NCBI RefSeq assembly: GCF_035984415.1
Contig: NZ_CP130720.1
Location: 7,378,001 to 7,442,000, forward strand
Direction of reading: 5' to 3'
Length of the DNA stretch: 64,000 nt
Origin: Streptomyces sp. NBC_01296
GTDB taxonomy: Bacteria; Actinomycetota; Actinomycetes; Streptomycetales; Streptomycetaceae
Positions within the stretch are counted from its first letter, which is position 1. Each line of letters begins with the position of its first letter. The position numbers were made by a program, and so were the translations under genes. Below the pieces are notes generated by a model, which was not told the DNA's origin, made no database searches, and was given only the letters and a program-made list of their open reading frames with translations. This document shows, piece by piece, positions 16,291 to 23,361 of the stretch.

Positions 16291-16806
16291 TCAGTAGCCA
16301 CGTCCCTGGTACGGGCGGCCGTACGGGTCCTCGTACGAGGCTGCCGGAACCGGAGCCGGAACCGGAACCTGCATCGGGCGCGGTGCGGCCGGACGCATCG
16401 CCTCGTACCCGGTGCCCGTGGCCACGGGTCGCGGCTGCTGCGGCTGTGCCTGCTGCATGTAGCCCGCGCGGGCCACGGCGGGCTGCTGCTGCGGGATGTA
16501 CGGAGCGGGCGCGTTCTGCAGCGGCATCGGCGCGGGCGCCGCCTGCTGCTGGTAGGGGTACCCGTACGCCGGGGCTTGCTGCTGCTGCGGCATGGCCGGG
16601 GGCAGCGCGGGCATGGACGAGGCGAGGGCCGGAAGGTACCCACCGCTCGAATAGCCGGCGCTCGGGGAGTCGTACGCGGCCGGAACGCGGATCGGGGCGA
16701 TCTGCGGGGTGCCGCGTTCGGCGACGAGGGAGTCGTAGATGGGGGTGTCCGGGAAGGAGGGCGCGGAGTAGTAACCGCCGCCATAAGTGGAGCGGGGGGA
16801 GGTCAT
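16291..16806 (-). CDS. Pro/Gln/Tyr-rich hypothetical protein (DUF6643-like)
   Basis: A 171-residue low-complexity protein. A conserved N-terminal motif (MTSPRSTYGGGYYSAPSFPD, then TPIYDSLVAERGTPQI) is followed by a disordered tail with Gln runs, PAYGYPYQQQ repeats and several Tyr-Gly pairs. I recall this as a Streptomyces-specific family (DUF6643), an identification that needs a database check. No TM segment, signal peptide or catalytic motif is visible. The start lies 7 nt from a TAACTT -10 element without a Shine-Dalgarno sequence, implying a leaderless transcript. Confidence 0.65.
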   Translation of the reverse strand: MTSPRSTYGGGYYSAPSFPDTPIYDSLVAERGTPQIAPIRVPAAYDSPSAGYSSGGYLPALASSMPALPPAMPQQQQAPAYGYPYQQQAAPAPMPLQNAPAPYIPQQQPAVARAGYMQQAQPQQPRPVATGTGYEAMRPAAPRPMQVPVPAPVPAASYEDPYGRPYQGRGY

Positions 16807-16813
16807 GGGACCT

Positions 16814-16819
16814 AAGTTA
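16814..16819 (-). promoter_or_regulatory. -10 element TAACTT, leaderless start of the DUF6643-like gene
   Basis: On the minus strand TAACTT ends 7 nt before the ATG at 16806. A perfect 8-bp dyad (CTGACCTG...CAGGTCAG, 16867-16890) lies 60-80 bp upstream and may be an operator. Confidence 0.5.
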
Positions 16820-16866
16820 AGCCCACGACTTCACCGGGTCCATAGCGAGGTGTGACGAACACCGCC

Positions 16867-16890
16867 CTGACCTGCATATTCCCAGGTCAG
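16867..16890. promoter_or_regulatory. 8-bp perfect dyad upstream of the DUF6643-like gene
   Basis: CTGACCTG at 16867-16874 and CAGGTCAG at 16883-16890 are separated by 8 nt. This is an unusually AT-containing stretch for the window and fits an operator better than a terminator. Confidence 0.4.
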
Positions 16891-17052
16891 AGCCACACGC
16901 TTCACTTCTCGTTCATGTGCACGTTTCGCCACTTCCGCCCCGGGTTGTTCCTACTCGTACTCACCGGTTGGGTGTTGCACCGACTTGCTGCTGACGCAGC
17001 GTCACAACACGGTGACCTGGGATGACATCGCTGCGGGCGGCAGCTCGCCGTT

Positions 17053-18222
17053 TCAGGCATCACTCGGACGGGCATAGGTGCGGCCCTTCCACGCCGCGCC
17101 GCGGCCCCGATAGTGCTGGACGGCGGAGTCGACGGTCATCAGGAGGTACAGCAGGGCCGTGAGCGGAAGCAGCGGAGCCAGCACGGCCGACTGGCGGTGG
17201 TAGCGCAGCATCGGCAGATAGGTCCCGGCCATCAGCAGCCAGGCGAGGGCGCCGGCCCACGCGGTGGCGACGTGCCCGGTGGCCAGACCCGCGAAGAAGG
17301 CGACCGGGGGGACGAGGTAGACGAGCGCGAGCCCGGCCACCGTCCCGGCCAGCAGAAGCGGCCGGTGGCGCAGTTGCGCGTACGCACTGCGCGAGATCAT
17401 CCGCCACAGGTCCGCGAGCGCGGGGTACGGGCGCACGCTGTCCACCCGCTCCGCGAGCCCCAGCCAGATCCGGCCGCCCGAACGCCGCACGGCGCGGGCG
17501 AGGGAGACGTCGTCGATGACGGCCTGCCGGATCGACTCCGGCACGCCCGCCCGTACGGCGGCCTCGGTGCGCAGCAGGACGCAGCCGCCGGCCGCGGCGG
17601 CGGTCCGGCCGGTCGGGCGGTTGATCCGGCGGAAGGGGTAGAGCTGGGCGAAGAAGTACACGAAGGCCGGTACGACGAGCCGCTCCCAGAGGCTGACGAC
17701 ACGGAGACGGGCCATCAGCGAGACGAGGTCGAGCTCGGCGGTCGTCGCGGCCGCGACCAGCTCGCGCAGGCTGTCGGGCTCGTGCGCGATGTCGGCGTCG
17801 GTGAGGAGCAGGTACTCGGGCTCGGTGGCGTGAGCGGTCCGGGCGAGCGCGATGCCGTGCCGCAGTGCCCACAGCTTCCCGGTCCAGCCGGGTTCCGGCT
17901 CGCCGGCTGAGACGACGGTGAGGGGCAGCCCGGGCTGCTCCCGGGCCAGCCGCAGGGCGAGGGCGCCGGTGCCGTCGGTACTGCCGTCGTCGACCAGGAT
18001 GACCTCGGCTTCGCCGGGGTAGTCCTGGGCGAGGAGCGAGGGCAGGCTGCAGGGCAGCACCCCGGCCTCGTCCCGGGCCGGGACCACGATGGCGACGGAG
18101 GGCCAGCGGGCGGGGGCGCTGCGCGGAGGGAGCCGGACGTCGGTCCGCCAGAACATGCCCTGGGCGAACGTGAGCCAGATCCAGACGACGAGGGACGCGC
18201 AGGCGGCGCAGAGAAGGCCCAT
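17053..18222 (-). CDS. Membrane glycosyltransferase family 2 (HpnB-like)
   Basis: A 389-residue protein. An N-terminal TM anchor (LLCAACASLVVWIWLTF) is followed by a GT-A domain: PSVAIVVPARDEAGVL, then the nucleotide-binding ILVDDGSTDGTG, LLLTDADI as the DxD-like metal site, and VIDDVSLARAVRRSGGRIWLG as the acceptor/catalytic region. Three or four C-terminal TM helices follow (after ~residue 285). The layout matches hopene-associated HpnB-type enzymes, but no hopanoid genes are nearby, so the acceptor is unassigned. The start at ATG 18222 was chosen because upstream codons read through non-coding repeats. Confidence 0.8.
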   Translation of the reverse strand: MGLLCAACASLVVWIWLTFAQGMFWRTDVRLPPRSAPARWPSVAIVVPARDEAGVLPCSLPSLLAQDYPGEAEVILVDDGSTDGTGALALRLAREQPGLPLTVVSAGEPEPGWTGKLWALRHGIALARTAHATEPEYLLLTDADIAHEPDSLRELVAAATTAELDLVSLMARLRVVSLWERLVVPAFVYFFAQLYPFRRINRPTGRTAAAAGGCVLLRTEAAVRAGVPESIRQAVIDDVSLARAVRRSGGRIWLGLAERVDSVRPYPALADLWRMISRSAYAQLRHRPLLLAGTVAGLALVYLVPPVAFFAGLATGHVATAWAGALAWLLMAGTYLPMLRYHRQSAVLAPLLPLTALLYLLMTVDSAVQHYRGRGAAWKGRTYARPSDA

Positions 18223-18276
18223 GCGGGCAGTCTGCCGAACCCCGAGGGACGTGTCCCGCATTCGGGCGGGGGCGGG

Positions 18277-18420
18277 GGGTCGTGCGCTCGGGGACGGGGG
18301 GTGTTGGTCGGGGGGTGCGGGGCGGGTCCGCGTGGACGGGGGACGGAAGAGGCGGGTCGGGAAGTGCAGGCCGGGTCCGTGCGCTCGGGGACGGAAGAGT
18401 TGATCGGGGGGCCAGGGGGC
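18277..18420. repeat. Three imperfect ~48-bp tandem repeats
   Basis: Units at 18277-18323 (47 bp), 18324-18372 (49 bp) and 18373-18420 (48 bp) each begin GGGTC, carry GGACGG in the middle and end in a G-rich run. A fourth partial unit starts at 18421. The varying unit length is not compatible with coding. Confidence 0.6.
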
Positions 18421-18555
18421 GGGGTCCGAGCTGACCGAGGAGGAGCGCCCTTGAGGGACCGGCACGACACGGAAGGACAGTGGACTGCCGGGACGCCCCC
18501 GGACACACACCGACGCCGATCAGCTCGGACCCCGCCCCCTGGCCCCCCGATCGAC
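18399..18555. repeat. 36-bp inverted repeat with an 85-bp spacer
   Basis: The left arm 18399-18434 and right arm 18520-18555 match at 35 of 36 positions as reverse complements (one T/C difference at the third base of the left arm). Both arms contain GGGGGCGGGGTCCGAGCTGA on their respective strands. Confidence 0.85.
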
Positions 18556-18616
18556 GTTTGTCGCCGAGCCGAGCACAAGACCCCGCCCCGGCGTTCCGAC
18601 CGACACCTCCGACGCC

Positions 18617-18695
18617 GCCCCCCACCCCACCCCACCCCACCCCACCCCGCCACCGCACCCCCCGCCCCCACCCCGCCCCACCCCGGATTGGGGGT
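18617..18695. repeat. C-rich tract with repeated CCCCA units (G-quadruplex potential on the minus strand)
   Basis: At least five consecutive CCCCA units are followed by further C4-C6 runs, ending about 30 bp before the racemase-like gene. The minus strand has the G-run spacing needed for a G-quadruplex. Confidence 0.7.
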
Positions 18696-18725
18696 TTTCC
18701 GGCGGGCTTCGATTAAGGTGACCAG

Positions 18726-19520
18726 GTGAAGATCGCCCTCATGGACTCCGGAATCGGCCTCCTCGCGGCGGCTGCCGCGATGTGGCGGCTGCGGCCCGAC
18801 GTCGATCTGGTCCTCTCCAGTGACCCCGTCGGTATGCCCTGGGGGCCGCGTACCCCTGCCGATCTGACCGGGCGCGCCCTCGGCGTCGCCCAGGCCGCCG
18901 CCGGGCACCGGCCGGACGCGCTGATCGTGGCCTGCAACACCGCCAGCGTGCATGCCCTGCCCGCCCTCCGAGCCGCGCTCGAGCCCGGGATCCCGGTGAT
19001 CGGGACCGTGCCGGCGATCAAGCCCGCCGCCGCCGCGGGCGGGCGCGTGGCCATCTGGGCCACCCCCGCCACCACCGGCAGTCCGTACCAGCGCGGGCTG
19101 ATCCGCGACTTCGCCGCCGGAGCCCGGGTCACCGAGGTGCCCTGCCCGGGACTCGCCGACGCCGTCGAGACGGGGGACGGCGCCGCCGTCGCCGCGGCCG
19201 TCGCCGCGGCCACCGCGCTGACCCCGGCCGACGTCACCGACGTCGTCCTCGGCTGCACCCACTACGAGCTCGTCGAGGTGGCCATCCGGGCCGCCCTGGC
19301 CGAGCGGACCGGCGGCGCCGAGCTCCGCTACTACGGCTCCGCCGAAGCCGTCGCCGTACAGGCGCTGCGCCGCCTCGGCGCCCTCCCCGAGCCGGGTCTG
19401 CCCCGGACCGGAACCCTGACCGTCCTGCTCAGCGGGCAGGAGGGCGCGCTCCCCGCCGCCGCGCTCGGGTACGCCGAAGGACGGCTCCTCGCGGGCGAGG
19501 GCGCCGCCGTCGGGCGATGA
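18726..19520 (+). CDS. Aspartate/glutamate racemase family protein
   Basis: A 264-residue protein starting at GTG 18726 (AAGGTGA upstream). It has the racemase signatures DSGIG (residues 7-11), VACNTAS with the first catalytic Cys (~70) and GCTHYE with the second (~177), the two-base arrangement of MurI/RacX-type enzymes. The divergent N-terminus and its neighbours argue that it is an accessory paralogue rather than the essential cell-wall glutamate racemase. It is followed after 7 bp by the deaminase-like gene, so the two form an operon. Substrate unknown. Confidence 0.8.
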   Translation: MKIALMDSGIGLLAAAAAMWRLRPDVDLVLSSDPVGMPWGPRTPADLTGRALGVAQAAAGHRPDALIVACNTASVHALPALRAALEPGIPVIGTVPAIKPAAAAGGRVAIWATPATTGSPYQRGLIRDFAAGARVTEVPCPGLADAVETGDGAAVAAAVAAATALTPADVTDVVLGCTHYELVEVAIRAALAERTGGAELRYYGSAEAVAVQALRRLGALPEPGLPRTGTLTVLLSGQEGALPAAALGYAEGRLLAGEGAAVGR

Positions 19521-19527
19521 CCGGGCG

Positions 19528-19917
19528 ATGACCCCGCAGGACCTCGTGCTCGTCGCGGCCGCCACCGATCTGGCCCGGACCCGCTGCCGCGGCGAGGACC
19601 ACACCGTGGCGGCGGTGGCCCGTGCCCGAGACGGCCGGACCGTCGGGGGCGTGAACGTGTACCACTTCACCGGAGGCCCCTGCGCCGAGCTCGTCGTCCT
19701 CGGTGCGGCCGTCGCGCAGGGCATCCGCGAGCTCGACGCGATCGTCGCCGTCGGGGACCGCGACCGCGGGGTGCTGCCGCCGTGCGGCCGCTGCCGTCAG
19801 GTGCTCCTCGACCTCCACCCCCGGCTGCGGGTGATCCTCGGGTCAGGCGGCGCGCTGCGGGCCGTGCCCGTAGCGGATCTGCTCCCCGAGCGCTACGTCC
19901 GCCCCGCGAGCGACTGA
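19528..19917 (+). CDS. Blasticidin-S-deaminase-like cytidine deaminase family protein
   Basis: A 129-residue zinc deaminase. GVNVYHFTGGPCAELVVLG (residues 41-59) supplies the zinc Cys52 and proton-shuttle Glu54 in the CxE arrangement, and PCGRCRQVLLDLHP supplies Cys86 and Cys89. From memory these segments are almost word for word those of fungal blasticidin S deaminase (BSD), closer than to ordinary cytidine deaminases with their NIENASY motif. Hydrolytic deamination of a cytosine-type nucleoside is well supported; protection against a nucleoside antibiotic is inference. It is cotranscribed with the racemase-like gene, and its 3' end overlaps the convergent ADP-ribosylglycohydrolase gene by 25 bp. 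Confidence 0.82.
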   Translation: MTPQDLVLVAAATDLARTRCRGEDHTVAAVARARDGRTVGGVNVYHFTGGPCAELVVLGAAVAQGIRELDAIVAVGDRDRGVLPPCGRCRQVLLDLHPRLRVILGSGGALRAVPVADLLPERYVRPASD

Positions 19918-20813
19918 GCGAGCGCGCGCAGCGCGTCCGCGTCCAGGACCCGGTCCCCGAACCCGGGCAGCGGCACGTGCAGCGGGGCGGTCCACTCCGG
20001 CGGGATGGCCGCCTGCCCGTAGCGGGCCCCGGCCAGGGTGCCGGTGACCGCCGCGACCGTGTCGGTGTCCCCGCCCAGGTCCACGGCGGCCCGTACGGCC
20101 CCGGCGAACCCGGTGGTCGTCCGCAGGGCCCACACTGCGGAGCCCAGGCAGGGCCAGACCGCTCCGTTGAACTCGGTGGCCAGCCCCGGATGCCAGTCGG
20201 GGCCGAGGACGAGGCCGTACCGCTCTCGGTGGTCGGGGTGCACCGCGGCGAGTGCCTCGGGGAGGGCGGCCAGCGGGTCGCCCCCGTCGAGGGCCACGCG
20301 TACGAGCTCGTGCAGCACGGCCGTGCCCTCCCAGGCGGCCCGGTCGCCGTGGGTCAGCGCGGCGATCCGGCGGGCGGCGTCCATCGTGGCCTCCCGCCCG
20401 GCGGAGGCGAAGTACACCGCCGAGGTGGAGGCCCGCATCAGGGAACCGTTGCCCGCCGCCCGCGCGTTGATCTGGAAGTGCAGTGCGGCGGCCAGGTCCC
20501 AGGCCTCGCCGTTGGTCAGCACGTCCTCCGTCTGGAGCCCGATGTCCTTGGGTTCGCCGGCCGCCCAGCGCTGGAACCGCCCGAAGATGTCCGGGAGTTC
20601 GAGACCGCCGTGCTCCAGCAGGGACTCGCCGACCAGGACGGCCATCTGCGTGTCGTCGGTCGCCTCACCCGGGTCCCAGCCGCCGCCCCCGCGCATCTCC
20701 TCGCCGCGCGCGGTCAACTCGCCCGCGGGTCCGAACTCGTAGGGCGCGCCGAGCGCGTCACCGGCGGCCGAGCCCAGAACGGCGCCCACGGCGCGGTCGA
20801 GTCGAGTGATCAC
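19893..20813 (-). CDS. ADP-ribosylglycohydrolase family protein
   Basis: A 306-residue protein of the DraG/ARH family, which removes ADP-ribose from proteins or related adducts. The dinuclear metal site is visible: GDALGAPYEF near the N-terminus, EATDDTQMAVLVGESL (residues ~50-65) and the C-terminal DLGGDTDTVAAVTGTLAGA. The start is GTG 20813, preceded by GGAGGA, and its first bases overlap the TGA of the upstream TetR reading frame (GTGA), so the two were translationally coupled. The substrate (protein-, DNA- or small-molecule-linked ADP-ribose) cannot be told. Confidence 0.88.
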   Translation of the reverse strand: MITRLDRAVGAVLGSAAGDALGAPYEFGPAGELTARGEEMRGGGGWDPGEATDDTQMAVLVGESLLEHGGLELPDIFGRFQRWAAGEPKDIGLQTEDVLTNGEAWDLAAALHFQINARAAGNGSLMRASTSAVYFASAGREATMDAARRIAALTHGDRAAWEGTAVLHELVRVALDGGDPLAALPEALAAVHPDHRERYGLVLGPDWHPGLATEFNGAVWPCLGSAVWALRTTTGFAGAVRAAVDLGGDTDTVAAVTGTLAGARYGQAAIPPEWTAPLHVPLPGFGDRVLDADALRALAQSLAGRT

Positions 20814-21468
20814 GGTTCCTCCTCGGGCGGTTCGGGGCATACGCAGGCCAGTACACCGCGTGCGAAGTCTTCCAGGTCGGTGAGGCCGGCGGCGGCGAGG
20901 GTGCCCGGGGCCCCCCGGCGAGCAGGTGCGGGAGCGCGCCGTGCAGCGCGAGGGTGAGGGTGCGGGCCGGGTCCGGCCCGTTCGGCAGCCCGGCCGCGCG
21001 CAGCAGGTGTGCGTACGCGGCGAAGTCCGCCGCGCCGATGGGATCCAGCAGTGCGGCCAGCCAGGGCCGCCGCGTCGCCTCGGTCTGGAGCTCGAGATAG
21101 GCCAGTACGCGCGGCCTGCCGGGCCCGGCCACGTCACGCAGCAGCCCGGCCAGCAGGGCTGCGAGCCCGGCCCGGCCGGTGGGCGCCGGTCCGGCTTCCG
21201 CCAGGGCGGCGGCCACCGCCCGGTACTGCTCCAGGCAGCGTTCGGCCACGGCGCGCAGGAGTGCGTCGCGGGTCGGGAAGTAGTTCTTGGCCGTGCCCAG
21301 CGGTACGGCGGCGGCCGTGTCGACGGCCCGGTGCGTCAGCCCGCGCCCGCCCGCTTCCGCCAGCACCGCGACGGCCGCGTCGTGCAGCCGGTCCCTCCGG
21401 TCCTGATTCACGTTGTCGTGTGGTGCCCGGGCGCCGCGCGCCATGTCGCACGTCGCGCGGCGCGTCAC
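20810..21468 (-). pseudogene. TetR family regulator with a single-base frameshift near its C-terminus
   Basis: The frame opens with a normal TetR HTH (LTHRAVDTAAAVPLGTAKNY then FPTRDALLRAV) and runs to LHGALPHLLAGG, then changes into Pro/Arg-rich text continuing to 20758. In another frame from the same point the sequence reads GTLAAAGLTDLEDFARGVL and on to PEPPEEEP, stopping at a TGA that overlaps the next gene's GTG. Adding one G to the minus-strand G6 run (C6 at 20911-20916) restores a continuous protein ending there. So this is either a genuine last-20-% frameshift or a homopolymer sequencing error. The start is uncertain: 21468, ATG 21444 or GTG 21411. Confidence 0.75.
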
Positions 21469-21500
21469 ATCTCACGTCATGCGGACCGGGGAGGTACGCC

Positions 21501-22144
21501 GTGCGCAACGATGCAGGCAGTGAGCGCGGGAGCGGGAGCGGGGGCAGGCGCGGGGGCGGCGACACGGGTACGGCCGTCGTGGTCGGGGCCGGGGTCGGCG
21601 GGCTCGCCACCGCCATCGGGCTGCGCCGCGCGGGCTGGACGGTCACCGTCCTGGAGCGGCGGTCCCGGCTCGAACGGTACGGAACGGCCTTCGGGCTCCA
21701 TCCCACCGCGCAGGCGGCGCTCGACCGGCTCGGCCTCGGCGAGGCGCTGCGGGCGCGCGCGGTGCCGTACCGCAGCGCCCGGATCCGCCGCCCCGACGGC
21801 AAGGTGCTGGCCGCCCTGCCGCTCGAACGGGTCGAGCGCAAGGCCGGCCGCCCCGGCGCTGCCCACGTTCGTCGACGGCGGCCGCACCGCACTGGTGGGC
21901 GACGCGGCCCACGCCATGACCCCCAACCTCGGCCAGGGCGCCTGCACCGCCCTCCTCGACGCCGAGGCCCTCGCCCGCGCGGTCGCCGCCCACGGGCGGG
22001 CCGCCCTGCCCGCCGCCCGACGCGCTGGGCGAGCGCCGCCGCAGCGCCCAGCGCGTCGCCTTCGGCTCGCGGCACCTGCACCGTTTCATGACGGCCCGGC
22101 GCCCCGCCCTGCGCGACGCGCTCCTCGGTCTCCTGCCGGGCTGA
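21501..22144 (+). pseudogene. Remnant of an FAD-dependent aromatic-hydroxylase-type monooxygenase
   Basis: Begins at GTG 21501 with a good RBS (GGGAGGT). Frame 1 gives an intact FAD-binding N-terminus (VVVGAGVGGLATAIGLRRAG, then VTVLERRSRLERYGTAFGLH) to about 21850. A second frame then gives the C-terminal FAD motif GRTALVGDAAHAMTPNLGQG up to ~22015, and a third frame gives ERRRSAQRVAFGSRHLHRFM to the TGA at 22144. Family members are ~380-400 residues; about 170 residues of the middle are missing, so there is an internal deletion plus two frame changes. A sequencing error cannot explain this. It is divergent from the frameshifted TetR gene, its likely regulator. Confidence 0.85.
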
Positions 22145-22158
22145 AGCCCCCGGGGGCT
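22145..22158. terminator. GC-palindrome between convergent genes
   Basis: AGCCCCCGGGGGCT directly follows the pseudogene stop and lies 15 nt downstream of the VOC gene end. It could act as a bidirectional terminator. Confidence 0.35.
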
Positions 22159-22172
22159 CGGGGGTTCTTGGG

Positions 22173-22649
22173 CTACGCGTCCGCGAGCCGCTCCTCCAGC
22201 TGCTCCCAGGAGACGTCCTCCATGTGGGTGAGGAACACCCACAGATGCCCGAACGGGTCCCGGAGGATGGCGGTCCGGTCGCCGTGGAACTGGTCCGCCG
22301 GCGGCTGGAGCAGCTCCGCGCCCTCGGCCACCGCCGTCCGTACGAGCGCGTCCACGTCCGGTACGAACACGTGCAGCGCGACCGAGGTGCCGCCCAGCGC
22401 CGAGGGCGCCGTGAAGGGGCCCTCGGAGGTGTCCCCGAGCATGAGCACGGCCCCGCCGATCCGTAGCTCGGCGTGCATCACCCCGCCCTCGGGGTGGTCG
22501 AGCCGGAAGTCCTCGACGGCGCCGAAGGCCCGCCCGTAGAAGGAGAGTGCGGCGGCCGCGTCGGACACCATGACGTGGGCCACGACCGCCGTGCGGTAGC
22601 GCTCCGGAACGATCTGTACGGCGTGCTGTGCCGCCTCGTGAGTGGTCAT
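22173..22649 (-). CDS. VOC family (PhnB/glyoxalase-like) protein
   Basis: A 158-residue protein with one full vicinal-oxygen-chelate module: VVAHVMVSDAAAALSFYGRA as the opening beta-alpha unit, FGAVEDFRLDHPEGGVMHAEL, and RTAILRDPFGHLWVF at the end with the usual metal-proximal Gly-His. Members include glyoxalases, dioxygenases and bleomycin-type binding proteins; PhnB-like members of this size rarely have a known substrate. It stands alone. Confidence 0.82.
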   Translation of the reverse strand: MTTHEAAQHAVQIVPERYRTAVVAHVMVSDAAAALSFYGRAFGAVEDFRLDHPEGGVMHAELRIGGAVLMLGDTSEGPFTAPSALGGTSVALHVFVPDVDALVRTAVAEGAELLQPPADQFHGDRTAILRDPFGHLWVFLTHMEDVSWEQLEERLADA

Positions 22650-22788
22650 GCGGACGACCGTAGGACCTCAAGTTTGCTTGAGGTCAATGCCGGGCAGACG
22701 CGATCCGACGCGACGGCACGCGATCGCACGTGTCCGACGCGCCCGCGCCGTGCGGGCGAGAGGCGGTGGCGTACATGCGGAACGTGAG

Positions 22789-22794
22789 TACGCT
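22789..22794 (+). promoter_or_regulatory. -10 element TACGCT, leaderless start of the 22.8-kb membrane protein
   Basis: TACGCT ends 7 nt before ATG 22802 and no Shine-Dalgarno sequence is visible. The arrangement favours 22802 over the in-frame ATG codons at 22730 and 22775. Confidence 0.45.
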
Positions 22795-22801
22795 GCTACA
22801 C

Positions 22802-23317
22802 ATGACGGGTCACCCCCCGGGTCCACTGTGGACGGGCCGGGCCTCCAACCGCGTGCAGTGGCTGCTCGCCGCCGCCGGCGCGGCCTGTCTCGCACTCGGC
22901 ATCCAGCTCGCCGTCGACTCGGCCTGGACCGTCGGCATCGTCCCGCTCCTGATGTCCGTCATCGGCTGCCTCGCCGTCGGGCTGCTGATCCTCTACGGCA
23001 CCCTCGCCTTCGTGTACGTCGCCGTCACCGTCGACGCCGAGGCGATGGAGGTCCGCTGCGGCCACATCGGGCTGCCGCGCCGGAAGATCAAGCTCGCAGA
23101 GGTGGCCTCCGCCGAATTCCTCCCCCGGATCACCCCCCAGCAGTGGGGCGGCTGGGGCTACCGCTGGCGCCCCGAGAAGGGCACCGCGGTCATCGTCCGG
23201 CGCGGCGAGGGGGTGGAGCTGCGGCTCGGTGACGGCAAGGTGTTCACCGTCACAGTCGACGACGCCGAGAACGCGGTCCGGGTCATCCGCGCCCACCTGC
23301 GCGCCCTCGCCCGCTGA
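22802..23317 (+). CDS. Two-TM membrane protein with a cytosolic PH-like domain
   Basis: A 171-residue protein with two TM helices (about residues 16-38 and 44-66) and a soluble C-terminal region of ~100 residues rich in beta strands (VTVDAEAMEVRCGHIGLPRR, then VIVRRGEGVELRLGDGKVFT), ending in a helix (AVRVIRAHLRAL). This is the layout of bacterial bPH-type membrane proteins of unknown function. It lies 44 bp upstream of lnt on the same strand, but lnt has its own -10, so coupling is uncertain. Confidence 0.7.
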   Translation: MTGHPPGPLWTGRASNRVQWLLAAAGAACLALGIQLAVDSAWTVGIVPLLMSVIGCLAVGLLILYGTLAFVYVAVTVDAEAMEVRCGHIGLPRRKIKLAEVASAEFLPRITPQQWGGWGYRWRPEKGTAVIVRRGEGVELRLGDGKVFTVTVDDAENAVRVIRAHLRALAR

Positions 23318-23348
23318 GTCGCTCTCCCGCCCCCGGCGGGTGGGGACG

Positions 23349-23354
23349 TACACT
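23349..23354 (+). promoter_or_regulatory. -10 element TACACT, leaderless start of lnt
   Basis: TACACT ends 7 nt before the ATG at 23362, with no Shine-Dalgarno sequence between. Confidence 0.5.
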
Positions 23355-23361
23355 CCGCCAA

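Larger units (their letters stand above)
18223..18725. other. 503-bp non-coding block of repeats between divergent genes
   Basis: No credible gene. It contains three degenerate ~48-bp direct repeats (18277-18420), a 36-bp inverted repeat (18399-18434 and 18520-18555) and a C-rich simple-sequence tract (about 18617-18695). Open frames run through it only because the sequence is GC-extreme; their translations are Pro/Arg low-complexity text. Confidence 0.75.

Noticed and set aside
18223..18510. N-terminal extension of the glycosyltransferase into the repeat block
   Set aside because: The extra codons are Pro/Arg repeats from degenerate tandem units; the TM anchor and conserved domain begin at ATG 18222.
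18726..19520. Assignment as the essential glutamate racemase murI
   Set aside because: Both catalytic Cys motifs exist, but the operon partner (BSD-like deaminase) and divergent sequence argue for an accessory paralogue; murI usually lies in a different conserved neighbourhood.
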